Of a stretch of DNA of 7,904 nucleotides, positions 1 through 6,337 are shown piece by piece; position 1 is the first letter of the stretch; each line of letters begins with the position of its first letter. This stretch comes from Peptostreptococcaceae bacterium (lineage in GTDB: Bacteria; Bacillota_A; Clostridia; Peptostreptococcales; Acidaminobacteraceae): positions 1 through 7,904 of the forward strand of contig JABXKX010000383.1 in NCBI GenBank assembly GCA_013619035.1. The letters are read 5' to 3'. Both the position numbers and the translations under genes were made by a program. The notes under the pieces are model-generated. The model was not told where the DNA came from. It searched no databases and saw only the letters and a program-made list of their open reading frames with translations.

Positions 1-30
1 TTCTTAAGCTTTTTTCATTAATCATTGGAT

Positions 31-61
31 TTCACTTTTAATTACATTTATATTTTATAAT
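31..61 (+). promoter_or_regulatory. Probable sigma-70/SigA promoter of the small membrane-protein gene
   Basis: A perfect TATAAT lies at 56-61, about 35 bases before the start codon at 97. The best -35 candidate is TTCACT at 31-36 with a long 19-base spacer, so the -35 assignment is weak. The T-run at 10-15, preceded by AAGC, may be the tail of a terminator belonging to a gene outside the window; too little of it is visible to call. Confidence 0.45.
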
Positions 62-96
62 AGAATTAGGATGAAGTAGATATAACAGGAGGTATT

Positions 97-300
97 ATGA
101 TTACACTACCAATTATAGTTGGAACGATTGCAATCAGTACATTAATTGCTGCAGGTTTTGAACCAAAAGAAGTAGATGATGAAAAACCGAAAAAGAAACG
201 TAAAATGAAGGACTGCATCCAAGATGCTTATGTAGAAAAAAGAATGACACGCAGAAATAGGTGTGGTTACTATAAACTTGATGCAGAAAAAAGGAAGTAG
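97..300 (+). CDS. Small membrane-anchored, highly basic protein of unknown function (67 aa)
   Basis: Function is not recognised. Residues 1-20 are a hydrophobic stretch (MITLPIIVGTIAISTLIAAG) that fits one membrane helix. An acidic patch follows (EVDDE, about 25-29), then a strongly basic region beginning PKKKRKMK and ending in repeated Arg/Lys, with two cysteines (about positions 40 and 56). The expected topology is a single-pass anchor with a cytoplasmic basic tail, or an unprocessed signal-like helix; no lipobox is seen. The start is well supported by a consensus AGGAGG at 87-92, four bases before the ATG, and by a TATAAT 35 bases upstream. The gene stands alone: nothing convincing follows before the terminator at 412-445, and the next gene converges on it. 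The good promoter, ribosome site and terminator argue that it is a real gene and not a chance frame. The basic tail could bind nucleic acid or acidic membrane partners, but this is only a guess. Confidence 0.7.
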   Translation: MITLPIIVGTIAISTLIAAGFEPKEVDDEKPKKKRKMKDCIQDAYVEKRMTRRNRCGYYKLDAEKRK

Positions 301-411
301 AACTATGGTCTTTAGGAAATTTCCGGTAACTACTATTACAAGGATTAGTTGCTGTGTTTATATCCGCTTTCTGAAATAATATTAATACATTTAACGAATG
401 AATAAATAAGT

Positions 412-445
412 AAAAACTACCGATGAAATTAATCGGTAGTTTTTT
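412..445. terminator. Bidirectional intrinsic terminator between convergent genes
   Basis: A perfect 13-base-pair stem (412-424 with 432-444) closes a 7-base loop. It is flanked by a T-run at 440-445 on the + strand and by A412-A416 on the other side, which gives a T-run on the - strand. It lies between the end of the small gene (300) and the end of the converging regulator gene (455), so it can terminate both. The core of the stem is CTACCGAT/ATCGGTAG. Confidence 0.9.
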
Positions 446-454
446 GATTGAATA

Positions 455-1666
455 TCATTCTTGCGATTTCCTATAAGCTGTTGCATTGGTACCTGTTTCA
501 TCTAAGAATCGTCTAGTAAAAGTACGAAGCGAAGTAAATCCAACAGAGAAGGCAATGTCAGAGACTGATAATGAGGTGGCGCTAAGTAATGAACTTGCAA
601 AAAGAATCCTAACGATATTTAACATGTCATAGAACGTTCTATTAAATGATTCTTCCATAATTTTTTCTATTTTTGCAGCGGTTAGAAACAGAGTTTCAGA
701 AGCTGTTTGTGATGTTATTTGTTCATTATAGTGATTGAAAATATATAAAATAATACTATATGAAATATCATAAATACCGTTTGTGATTTCACTAGAATGA
801 GTTTCTCTGTATTGTTTTGGTGTGACACCTCTTATTTTCTTAAATGCACGGTAAAAAGCAGCTGGTGTACTAAAACCAACGTAATTTCCAATATACTGGA
901 TAGATAAATCTTTAAAAGCCATCATAGCACATGCATTTCTAATACGACATCGTTGTAGATTTTGAGAAAAGTTTTCTCCTGTTAATGCCCTAAGAGAGCT
1001 ATTAAGCTTTGCTATTTTTATATTAAATTTTTTAGAAACCCAAGCACTGTCTATATCTCTTGAGAAGTTTATTTGTAGGTACTGAAGAATTTCCCATACT
1101 TGACCTCGAAGGGGTGTAAGGTTTTCTTCTATAAACTTCAAACATTGCCTTTGGAAAATGAATATATTTTGCATCAAACTAGATAATGCAACCATTTCAT
1201 AAAGATCACCTTTAGATGAGTTTTCTGTATGGATGATTTTGAAGTTGTTTACAAGAATGTTAAATTCGCTTTTATCGCATGGAATCACAGGTGAACCGAA
1301 CTCGAATATGTATTTATCCTTTTGTTGAGCTCTGTGAGTCAATGAAAATGTCATAAGCGTCCCCAAGGAGTATCTACAGCGATATATATGAAGAGGCTCT
1401 TTTTTATTTGGCTTTATAGAATGAATATGATAGGGCAATAAATGAGCCATTGTTCCAACTTTAAGTTTATGAGGCATACCATTTATGGTTAAAGTACCAC
1501 TACCTTTTAAAACCAATATAAATTCAATATCATCATGACCATGAGTTGGCTCTTCTGACGTGATATCTTCTAGAGACAGTTTTATCTCTGTACTGGCAGG
1601 TTGAACTTGCATATATTCTGCTCCCGAAAAATAAGGTATTTTTTCAGTATATATTTTAGTTATCAT
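455..1666 (-). CDS. AraC/XylS-type transcriptional regulator with cupin sensor and two tandem AraC DNA-binding domains (403 aa)
   Basis: Likely a ligand-responsive transcription factor for the divergent reductase operon. Residues about 25-110 form an AraC-type cupin sensor: H42-x-H44-x3-E48-x6-G55 fits cupin motif 1 exactly, and H80/H82 fall where motif 2 would supply another ligand, so the pocket may bind metal or a small molecule. Residues about 193-288 are a full AraC DNA-binding domain, whose second helix-turn-helix reads IGNYVGFSTPAAFYRAFKKI and ends in GVTPKQYRE. Residues about 303-400 look like a second AraC domain, with the matching signature IAFSVGFTSLRTFTRRF ending in NATAYRK. Typical family members are about 250-300 residues with one such domain, so the extra length is accounted for by the duplication. 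The start is supported by AGGAGG on the - strand (CCTCCT at 1672-1677), five bases from the ATG. The two DNA-binding domains are well diverged from each other, so this is an old duplication or acquisition. The target is inferred from divergent position only. Confidence 0.88.
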   Translation of the reverse strand: MITKIYTEKIPYFSGAEYMQVQPASTEIKLSLEDITSEEPTHGHDDIEFILVLKGSGTLTINGMPHKLKVGTMAHLLPYHIHSIKPNKKEPLHIYRCRYSLGTLMTFSLTHRAQQKDKYIFEFGSPVIPCDKSEFNILVNNFKIIHTENSSKGDLYEMVALSSLMQNIFIFQRQCLKFIEENLTPLRGQVWEILQYLQINFSRDIDSAWVSKKFNIKIAKLNSSLRALTGENFSQNLQRCRIRNACAMMAFKDLSIQYIGNYVGFSTPAAFYRAFKKIRGVTPKQYRETHSSEITNGIYDISYSIILYIFNHYNEQITSQTASETLFLTAAKIEKIMEESFNRTFYDMLNIVRILFASSLLSATSLSVSDIAFSVGFTSLRTFTRRFLDETGTNATAYRKSQE

Positions 1667-1681
1667 AACATCCTCCTAAAC

Positions 1682-1721
1682 TGATAATGTTTCATTGATA
1701 TTTGTCTTATATATTGATAAT
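1682..1721. repeat. Three short TGATAWT repeats in the divergent promoter region (candidate operator)
   Basis: TGATAAT occurs at 1682-1688 and 1715-1721, and TGATATT at 1696-1702. The last two copies extend to ATTGATA (1694-1700 and 1713-1719), 19 bases apart and in direct orientation. Direct repeats spaced by roughly two helical turns near a promoter are what AraC-family proteins usually bind. The DNA is AT-rich, so chance similarity is possible. Confidence 0.35.
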
Positions 1722-1745
1722 ACTATACAAGTATGTGGCTAGCAA
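1718..1745 (-). promoter_or_regulatory. Possible promoter of the AraC-type regulator gene
   Basis: Read on the - strand, TTGCTA (1745-1740) and TATTAT (1723-1718) are separated by 16 bases, giving a plausible sigma-70-type promoter about 50 bases before the regulator's start. Four of six -35 bases match the consensus. It overlaps the third TGATAWT repeat, which would allow autoregulation. Confidence 0.35.
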
Positions 1746-1766
1746 GAAGTCGAATTTCATTATAAT
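1738..1766 (+). promoter_or_regulatory. Promoter of the reductase operon: perfect -10, poor -35
   Basis: TATAAT at 1761-1766 is a perfect -10 element. At the proper 17-base distance the sequence is GCTAGC (1738-1743), which is a poor -35. A good -10 with a missing -35 is typical of promoters that need an activator, and fits control by the divergent AraC-type protein. The start of transcription would be near 1773, leaving a leader of about 47 bases. Confidence 0.55.
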
Positions 1767-1779
1767 CTTAGTATAAGAT
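1765..1779. repeat. Inverted repeat at the predicted transcription start
   Basis: ATCTTA (1765-1770) and TAAGAT (1774-1779) are perfect inverted arms around GTA. It overlaps the -10 box by two bases and covers the predicted start point, where a bound protein would block transcription. It is short and AT-rich, so it may be chance. Confidence 0.3.
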
Positions 1780-1819
1780 GTTAAAAAATTAACGAAACTA
1801 TTTGAGAGGAGTTCGTAAT

Positions 1820-4800
1820 ATGTTTAAGGCACTTTTTTCTCCAATAAAAATTAGAAAAATGGAATTAAAGAATCGTATTGTATTACCAGCAATGGGCACA
1901 AAATTCATGGATAAAGGAAAGTTTGTAACAGATCAATTGATTGATTATCACGTAGCAAGAGCTGAAGGTGGCAACGGGTTGAATATGGTAGAAGTTGCAA
2001 GTATTCATACCTTAAGTGCACCAAGGGGGTTTGTTTCAATTAGTGAAGATATCTATGTACCAGGATTAAAGAAATTGACTGAAGCGATTCAAAGTGTTGA
2101 TGGAAAAGCAGGTATCCAGTTATGGCAAGGTGGACTGGCAGCTGGATTTGATCAAGCGGCTCAACTCCTTTTACCAAGTCCAAAACAAATATCAGCAGAA
2201 ATTACTTTACCAGGTATGACGATAGAACAAATTGAAGAAGTAATTACGTGTTATGGGAATGCTGCTAGAAGAGCAGGAGAAGCTGGTTTTGACTGTGTAG
2301 AGATTCATGCAGGTCATAATTACTTACTACATTCATTTTTATCAGCAGGACTGAATAGTCGTACAGATGAATACGGTGGCAGTTTGGACAATCGAATGAG
2401 ATTGCCACTTCGTGTGATAGAAGAAGTAAGAAAGAATCTACCCGAAGGCATGCCTATCTTTATGAGGATAGTAGCTCATGATGATTATTTAGAAAACGGA
2501 TTATCGATTGAGGATACAATTGAATTCTGTAAAAGAGCTCAAGAAAAAGGTGTTGATGTACTGGATGTTTCAAGAGGTAATATATTAACAGCTGGACTAA
2601 AATTTGAAGTACCTCCAATTGATATAGCAAAAGGTTTCAATGTAGAAAACGCTTCTAGGATCAGAAAAGAAACTGGCATGTTAACAATGGCAGTTGGAAG
2701 AATTAATGAACCCGAACTTGCTGATAACATTATCTCAGAGGGCAAAGCAGATTTCGTAGGAATTGGTAGAGGCCAGTTAGTTGATGCTGAGTTCTGTAAC
2801 AAATCCAAAGAAGGCAAAGTCGATGAGATTGTTAAATGTATAGGATGTAACCAAGGATGTTATGACTTCTTTGCAGATAAATCTGTGCCACATATCAGCT
2901 GTCTTCGTAATCCTATGTTGGGAAAAGAAGCACAATATAAACTTCAACAGGCAGAGGATGTAAAAGATGTTTTAATAGCAGGTGGTGGTATGGCAGGAAT
3001 TGAACTGGCTACTCTTCTAAAGAAACGTGGCCATAATCCGATTCTTTGTGAGTCTTCTGAAAAGTTAGGTGGACAGTTCTTAGTTGCTGGAGAAGCACCG
3101 AGAAAAAGTGAGATGAAAGAAGCTGCAGAACATGCCGGTTATTTGGCTAAAAAACTAGGAGTAGATATTCGTCTCAATAGCACCGTAACACCAGATTTGA
3201 TTAAAGAGATAAATCCAGATGCATTCTTTAATGCTACGGGTTCAACAGAAATAAATTTAAATGTACCAGGTTATGATTTACCAATTGTTCATATGTCACA
3301 CAATATTTTACTTGGAAGAAAAGAAGTAAAAGGAAATGTTGTTGTTATTGGTGGCGGATTAGTAGGTCTTGAAGTTGCTGAGTTTCTTGCAGAAAAAGCA
3401 TGTGATGTAACTGTACTTGAAATGCAATCTGAAGTAGCAGCCGATTTAGGATCTATCAGAAAAATCTGTGTCAAAGAAAGCATGTACATGAACAATATCA
3501 AAGATATGACCAATGCGAAAGTTGTTAGAATTGAAGATGAAACTGTATTTGTTGAGGTTAACGGAACCGTTGAACAGATTCCATGTGATGCTGTAGTTGT
3601 AGCAATTGGTGCGCGTTCAAAAGATGCATCTCAATTGGAAAAAGCATGTAGAGAAATTGATGTACCTTACTTTAAGTTAGGTGATGCTTCAAAGGCAAGA
3701 CGTGCTATAGATGCAATAGCTGAAGCGGGAAAGCTGGCTAGAACTTTTGACAATCCACAATCTATAAATTTCGCTAAGAAACCCAATAAAAAAGTATTTC
3801 TGACAGGTGCTTCTGGAACCATGGGTACAGAAACTATGAAACAATTTATTTCAAGAGCAGATCACTTTGATATTAGAATACTGGTACGACCATCTGAAAA
3901 GAATAGAGTCAAAATGGCTGCATATAGAGGTATCCCATCGGTAGAAATTGTATGGGGGGATATGAAGGATGAAGCGATTATCTCAAAATGTGTTAGCGGC
4001 ATGGACTATGTGCTTCATGTAGGTGCAATGGTATCTCCTTTGGCTGATAAGTATCCAAAAGAAACCATGGAAACCAACTTAGGATCAACGCATAAAATCA
4101 TCAATGCAATAAAACAACAACCCAATGCAGATGAAATTGGCTTAGTATATATTGGATCAATTGCACAAACTGGATGTCGACGTGATCCTATTCATTGGGG
4201 ACGATGTGGTGATCCGATAAAAACTTCAATGTTCGATTATTATGCAGATTCGAAAGTAGCATCAGAACGAGCAGTGTTTGAATCAGGGCTGAAACGCTTT
4301 GCATGTTTACGTCAGACCGGTGTACTACCTGTTGATAGAAGTGCAGGAGATGAACCGATTATCTTCCATCAGAATCCTAATAATGTTTTAGAATGGGTAA
4401 CTGCAATAGAATCAGGTGTATTGCTTGCAAACATCTGTGAAGATTGGATTCCCGAATCTTTCTGGAGAAAATGTTATAACATCGGTGGTGGTAAAGAATG
4501 GCGCTTCACACATTCTGAATTTAGCTCAAAGAATATGGAAGCTCTTGAGATAGATTATAAGAAAGTTTATGATACCAGAGATTTAGGCATTTATAATTTC
4601 CATGGTCAGTGGTATACGGACTCGGATCTATTGAATGATATCACGCATTTCCGTTGTATCAAACCAGAACAGTTTTTTGGAGGCGCTGCTGCAGAGATAA
4701 ATGCTTTAAGAGCAAATCCGATGATAAAAGCTCAAATGCCTTCTTCAGAACAACTGCGTGCAAAAAATGATATGGTAGCTCTAAAAGAGATGGGTCCAAA

Positions 4801-5275
4801 GTGGATGTTTGATCATGATAGAGAAGATTGGATAAAAGCATTTTTCGGTTCTCGTGAAAAGCAAAATGACATTAAGAGTTGGGAAGAAGGGTATGAACTC
4901 TATAGACCAAGTGAGACACCTGTTTACTTAGATCATGGTTATGATGAATCAAAGTCGACTGAAGCACTTGATTTGACGGATATGAAAGGTGTTGCAAAGT
5001 TTAGAGGTGGTACGTGTAGCTCAGATAACATGATTACCGGAGATTTATTTACACCTCTAAATTGGACCTGTGCATTTGGTCATGAGTTTGAAGCAACACC
5101 AAATTTAATCCTTAAAGCTGGACATTGGTGTCCAGAGTGTGAACGTGAAACATGGAACTATGCAGAAATAGCAAAGGTGAACCCTTTCTTTGCTCAAGTA
5201 TGGACACCTTTACATGGTGACAGTGATAACGTATCGATTAAAAAAGTTGTTTCGGACCTTATTGTTACTAAATAA
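1820..5275 (+). CDS. Trifunctional-looking fusion: BaiCD-like Fe-S/FMN/FAD ene-reductase + extended SDR + zinc ribbon (1151 aa)
   Basis: Residues 1-640 form a complete NADH:flavin oxidoreductase of the BaiCD / 2,4-dienoyl-CoA reductase class, which reduces or forms C=C bonds next to a carbonyl. A TIM barrel comes first, with HAGHNYLLH at 163-171 (active-site-region Y168) and the FMN-phosphate motif GIGRG at 314-318. A [4Fe-4S] cluster follows (C340, C343, C347, C361), then an FAD motif GGGMAG (388-393) and an NAD(P) motif GGGLVG (511-516). Many segments match what I recall of Clostridium scindens BaiCD, such as CIGCxQGCYD and RGHNP. That family normally ends here, at about 640 residues. Residues about 655-1010 are an extended SDR (TGASGTMG at 662-669, S780, Y808-x3-K812) of the 3-beta-HSD/epimerase/dihydroflavonol-reductase type. 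Residues about 1066-1107 resemble a zinc ribbon (C1084, H1088, C1104, C1107, with C1066 nearby). There is no membrane segment, so it should be cytoplasmic. The ATG at 1820 is chosen because AGAGGAG (1805-1811) sits eight bases before it; an upstream in-frame TTG at 1802 overlaps that site. It is the first gene of the operon. The substrate is unknown; enone steroids, bile-acid derivatives or isoflavones are family-based possibilities. Confidence 0.9.
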   Translation: MFKALFSPIKIRKMELKNRIVLPAMGTKFMDKGKFVTDQLIDYHVARAEGGNGLNMVEVASIHTLSAPRGFVSISEDIYVPGLKKLTEAIQSVDGKAGIQLWQGGLAAGFDQAAQLLLPSPKQISAEITLPGMTIEQIEEVITCYGNAARRAGEAGFDCVEIHAGHNYLLHSFLSAGLNSRTDEYGGSLDNRMRLPLRVIEEVRKNLPEGMPIFMRIVAHDDYLENGLSIEDTIEFCKRAQEKGVDVLDVSRGNILTAGLKFEVPPIDIAKGFNVENASRIRKETGMLTMAVGRINEPELADNIISEGKADFVGIGRGQLVDAEFCNKSKEGKVDEIVKCIGCNQGCYDFFADKSVPHISCLRNPMLGKEAQYKLQQAEDVKDVLIAGGGMAGIELATLLKKRGHNPILCESSEKLGGQFLVAGEAPRKSEMKEAAEHAGYLAKKLGVDIRLNSTVTPDLIKEINPDAFFNATGSTEINLNVPGYDLPIVHMSHNILLGRKEVKGNVVVIGGGLVGLEVAEFLAEKACDVTVLEMQSEVAADLGSIRKICVKESMYMNNIKDMTNAKVVRIEDETVFVEVNGTVEQIPCDAVVVAIGARSKDASQLEKACREIDVPYFKLGDASKARRAIDAIAEAGKLARTFDNPQSINFAKKPNKKVFLTGASGTMGTETMKQFISRADHFDIRILVRPSEKNRVKMAAYRGIPSVEIVWGDMKDEAIISKCVSGMDYVLHVGAMVSPLADKYPKETMETNLGSTHKIINAIKQQPNADEIGLVYIGSIAQTGCRRDPIHWGRCGDPIKTSMFDYYADSKVASERAVFESGLKRFACLRQTGVLPVDRSAGDEPIIFHQNPNNVLEWVTAIESGVLLANICEDWIPESFWRKCYNIGGGKEWRFTHSEFSSKNMEALEIDYKKVYDTRDLGIYNFHGQWYTDSDLLNDITHFRCIKPEQFFGGAAAEINALRANPMIKAQMPSSEQLRAKNDMVALKEMGPKWMFDHDREDWIKAFFGSREKQNDIKSWEEGYELYRPSETPVYLDHGYDESKSTEALDLTDMKGVAKFRGGTCSSDNMITGDLFTPLNWTCAFGHEFEATPNLILKAGHWCPECERETWNYAEIAKVNPFFAQVWTPLHGDSDNVSIKKVVSDLIVTK

Positions 5276-5336
5276 TACATCTTTAAGGTTCTTTTCTTCT
5301 AATGAGTTCATATAAACGAAAGGTAGGAATTGTTAA

Positions 5337-6080
5337 ATGCTAAATGGTAAAGTTGCAGTTGTTACAGGAGGTACTAGAGGTATTGGGTATGGCATTGTAA
5401 AAACATATTTGGATAATGGAGCAATTGTTATCTTATGTGGTTCAAAAAAAGAAACCGTGGACCACGCGCTGTCGCAATTAAAAGTAGAAAATCCCGATTA
5501 CCAAGTTGAAGGTATTTACCCAGTATTAAGTTGTCCAAATGAAATCAGGATAGCCTTTGAAGCTATCAAAGAGACCTATGGCAGTATTGATATTTTAGTC
5601 AATAATGCAGGCATTGTTGCTAGAGATAAAATATATGAGTATGATATGGAAGCATTCAGAAAGATTATGGATATCAATATCAATTCAGTTTTTAACTGTT
5701 CACAAGTTGTCTCTTCTATTATGAAGGAACAAGGTGGTGGCGTTATACTTAATACGAGTTCTATGGTAAGTCTTTATGGACAGCCATCGGGTTGTGGATA
5801 TCCTGCTTCTAAATTTGCGGTTAATGGTATTACAAAATCTCTTGCTAGAGAGCTTGGTAAAGATAATATTCGCGTGAATGCAGTTTCACCAGGCATCACA
5901 TACACAGATATGATGAAGGGAGTACCTGAAGCTCTGATTAAACCTCTAATTGCACAAATACCGTTAGGACGTATTGGACAAGTTAAAGATGTAGCAAATG
6001 CATTTTTATATTTAGCAAGTGATATGGCTAGTTATGTTACAGGTATTGTTTTACCCGTTGATGGTGCGGCAAGAAGTTAA
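5337..6080 (+). CDS. Classical SDR oxidoreductase, BaiA-like (3-alpha-hydroxysteroid dehydrogenase/FabG type, 247 aa)
   Basis: An NAD(P)-dependent alcohol/ketone oxidoreductase of normal length for classical SDRs, expected to be a soluble tetramer. Visible motifs are TGGTRGIG (10-17), NNAG (89-92), catalytic S142, Y155 and K159, and the closing VDGAARS. Several stretches resemble BaiA of Clostridium scindens as I recall it: VDxALxQLK near 41-49, FRKIMDININSVFN at 107-120, and TDMMKGVPE followed later by LASDMAS. This makes a hydroxysteroid-type dehydrogenase more likely than the FabG ketoacyl-ACP reductase, but the two families grade into each other. The loop after the second beta strand (GSKKET, 35-40) has two lysines and lacks the acidic residue that favours NAD in BaiA, so NADP(H) may be used. 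Translation is supported by AGGTAGGA (5321-5328), eight bases before the ATG. It begins 61 bases after the fusion gene with no terminator between, and is followed by one, so the two form an operon and probably act on the same compound. Confidence 0.88.
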   Translation: MLNGKVAVVTGGTRGIGYGIVKTYLDNGAIVILCGSKKETVDHALSQLKVENPDYQVEGIYPVLSCPNEIRIAFEAIKETYGSIDILVNNAGIVARDKIYEYDMEAFRKIMDININSVFNCSQVVSSIMKEQGGGVILNTSSMVSLYGQPSGCGYPASKFAVNGITKSLARELGKDNIRVNAVSPGITYTDMMKGVPEALIKPLIAQIPLGRIGQVKDVANAFLYLASDMASYVTGIVLPVDGAARS

Positions 6081-6113
6081 TTTTTAATAACTCATTGGAG
6101 TTACTGAATATAG

Positions 6114-6145
6114 AAAAGTTCCTATTTATTTAGGAGCTTTTTTTT
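6114..6145 (+). terminator. Intrinsic terminator of the reductase operon
   Basis: An 11-base-pair stem (6114-6124 with 6131-6141, one G-U wobble) closes a 6-base loop TTTATT and runs into eight Ts (6138-6145). It lies 34 bases after the SDR stop codon. A smaller hairpin, TAACTC/GAGTTA with loop ATTG (6088-6103), lies just before it without a T-run. Confidence 0.9.
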
Positions 6146-6205
6146 AGAATTTCTTTTATATTGGATGGTCTCAACTCATATACAATTAGTTTAAGATCAA
6201 TTGGT

Positions 6206-6234
6206 TTGACATTGAGTAAAAGCTAAGATAAATT
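6206..6234 (+). promoter_or_regulatory. Candidate promoter of the diguanylate cyclase gene
   Basis: A perfect -35 TTGACA (6206-6211) is followed after 17 bases by TAAATT (6229-6234), four of six matches to the -10 consensus. A second candidate is the extended -10 TGGTATAAA at 6243-6251. Either would make the gene independent of the terminated operon upstream and give a leader of about 80-100 bases. Confidence 0.45.
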
Positions 6235-6271
6235 AAGCTTTATGGTATAAATTTTATGTTATGGGTAAACT

Positions 6272-6293
6272 ATTGATAAGATATTTTATCAAT
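6272..6293. repeat. Palindromic operator candidate ATTGATAA-N6-TTATCAAT upstream of the diguanylate cyclase gene
   Basis: Two perfect 8-base arms (6272-6279 and 6286-6293) are separated by six bases, 44 bases before the start codon and downstream of both promoter candidates. The arm ATTGATAA also occurs at 1713-1720 in the divergent regulator/operon promoter region. It could be a repressor site or a leader hairpin; it has no T-run, so it is not a terminator. Confidence 0.4.
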
Positions 6294-6337
6294 TTGTAAG
6301 GTGTTTAGTGTACTTAAGATAATTCTAAGGTGGAAAT

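Noticed and set aside
305..379. A 24-codon open frame after the small gene, with AAGGAAG (291-297) eight bases before its ATG.
   Set aside because: The predicted peptide looks random and the ribosome-like sequence is the end of the preceding gene. Another frame here reads WSLGNF, a stop, then a hydrophobic LLLQGLVAVFISAF stretch, which might be a decayed small membrane protein, but there is not enough to call a pseudogene.
2539..2817. Antisense open frame inside the fusion gene; similar ones at 3289-3513 and 4659-4841.
   Set aside because: All lie opposite strongly supported coding sequence with clear enzyme motifs, have no ribosome site of note and look like low-complexity shadows.
5276..5336. 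Gap between the fusion gene and the SDR gene checked for a promoter or terminator.
   Set aside because: No stem followed by T-run and no convincing -35/-10 pair; only the ribosome site at 5321-5328 is supported, so it is treated as an intra-operon gap.
6088..6103. Small hairpin TAACTC/GAGTTA after the SDR gene.
   Set aside because: Only six pairs and no T-run; the true terminator follows directly at 6114-6145.
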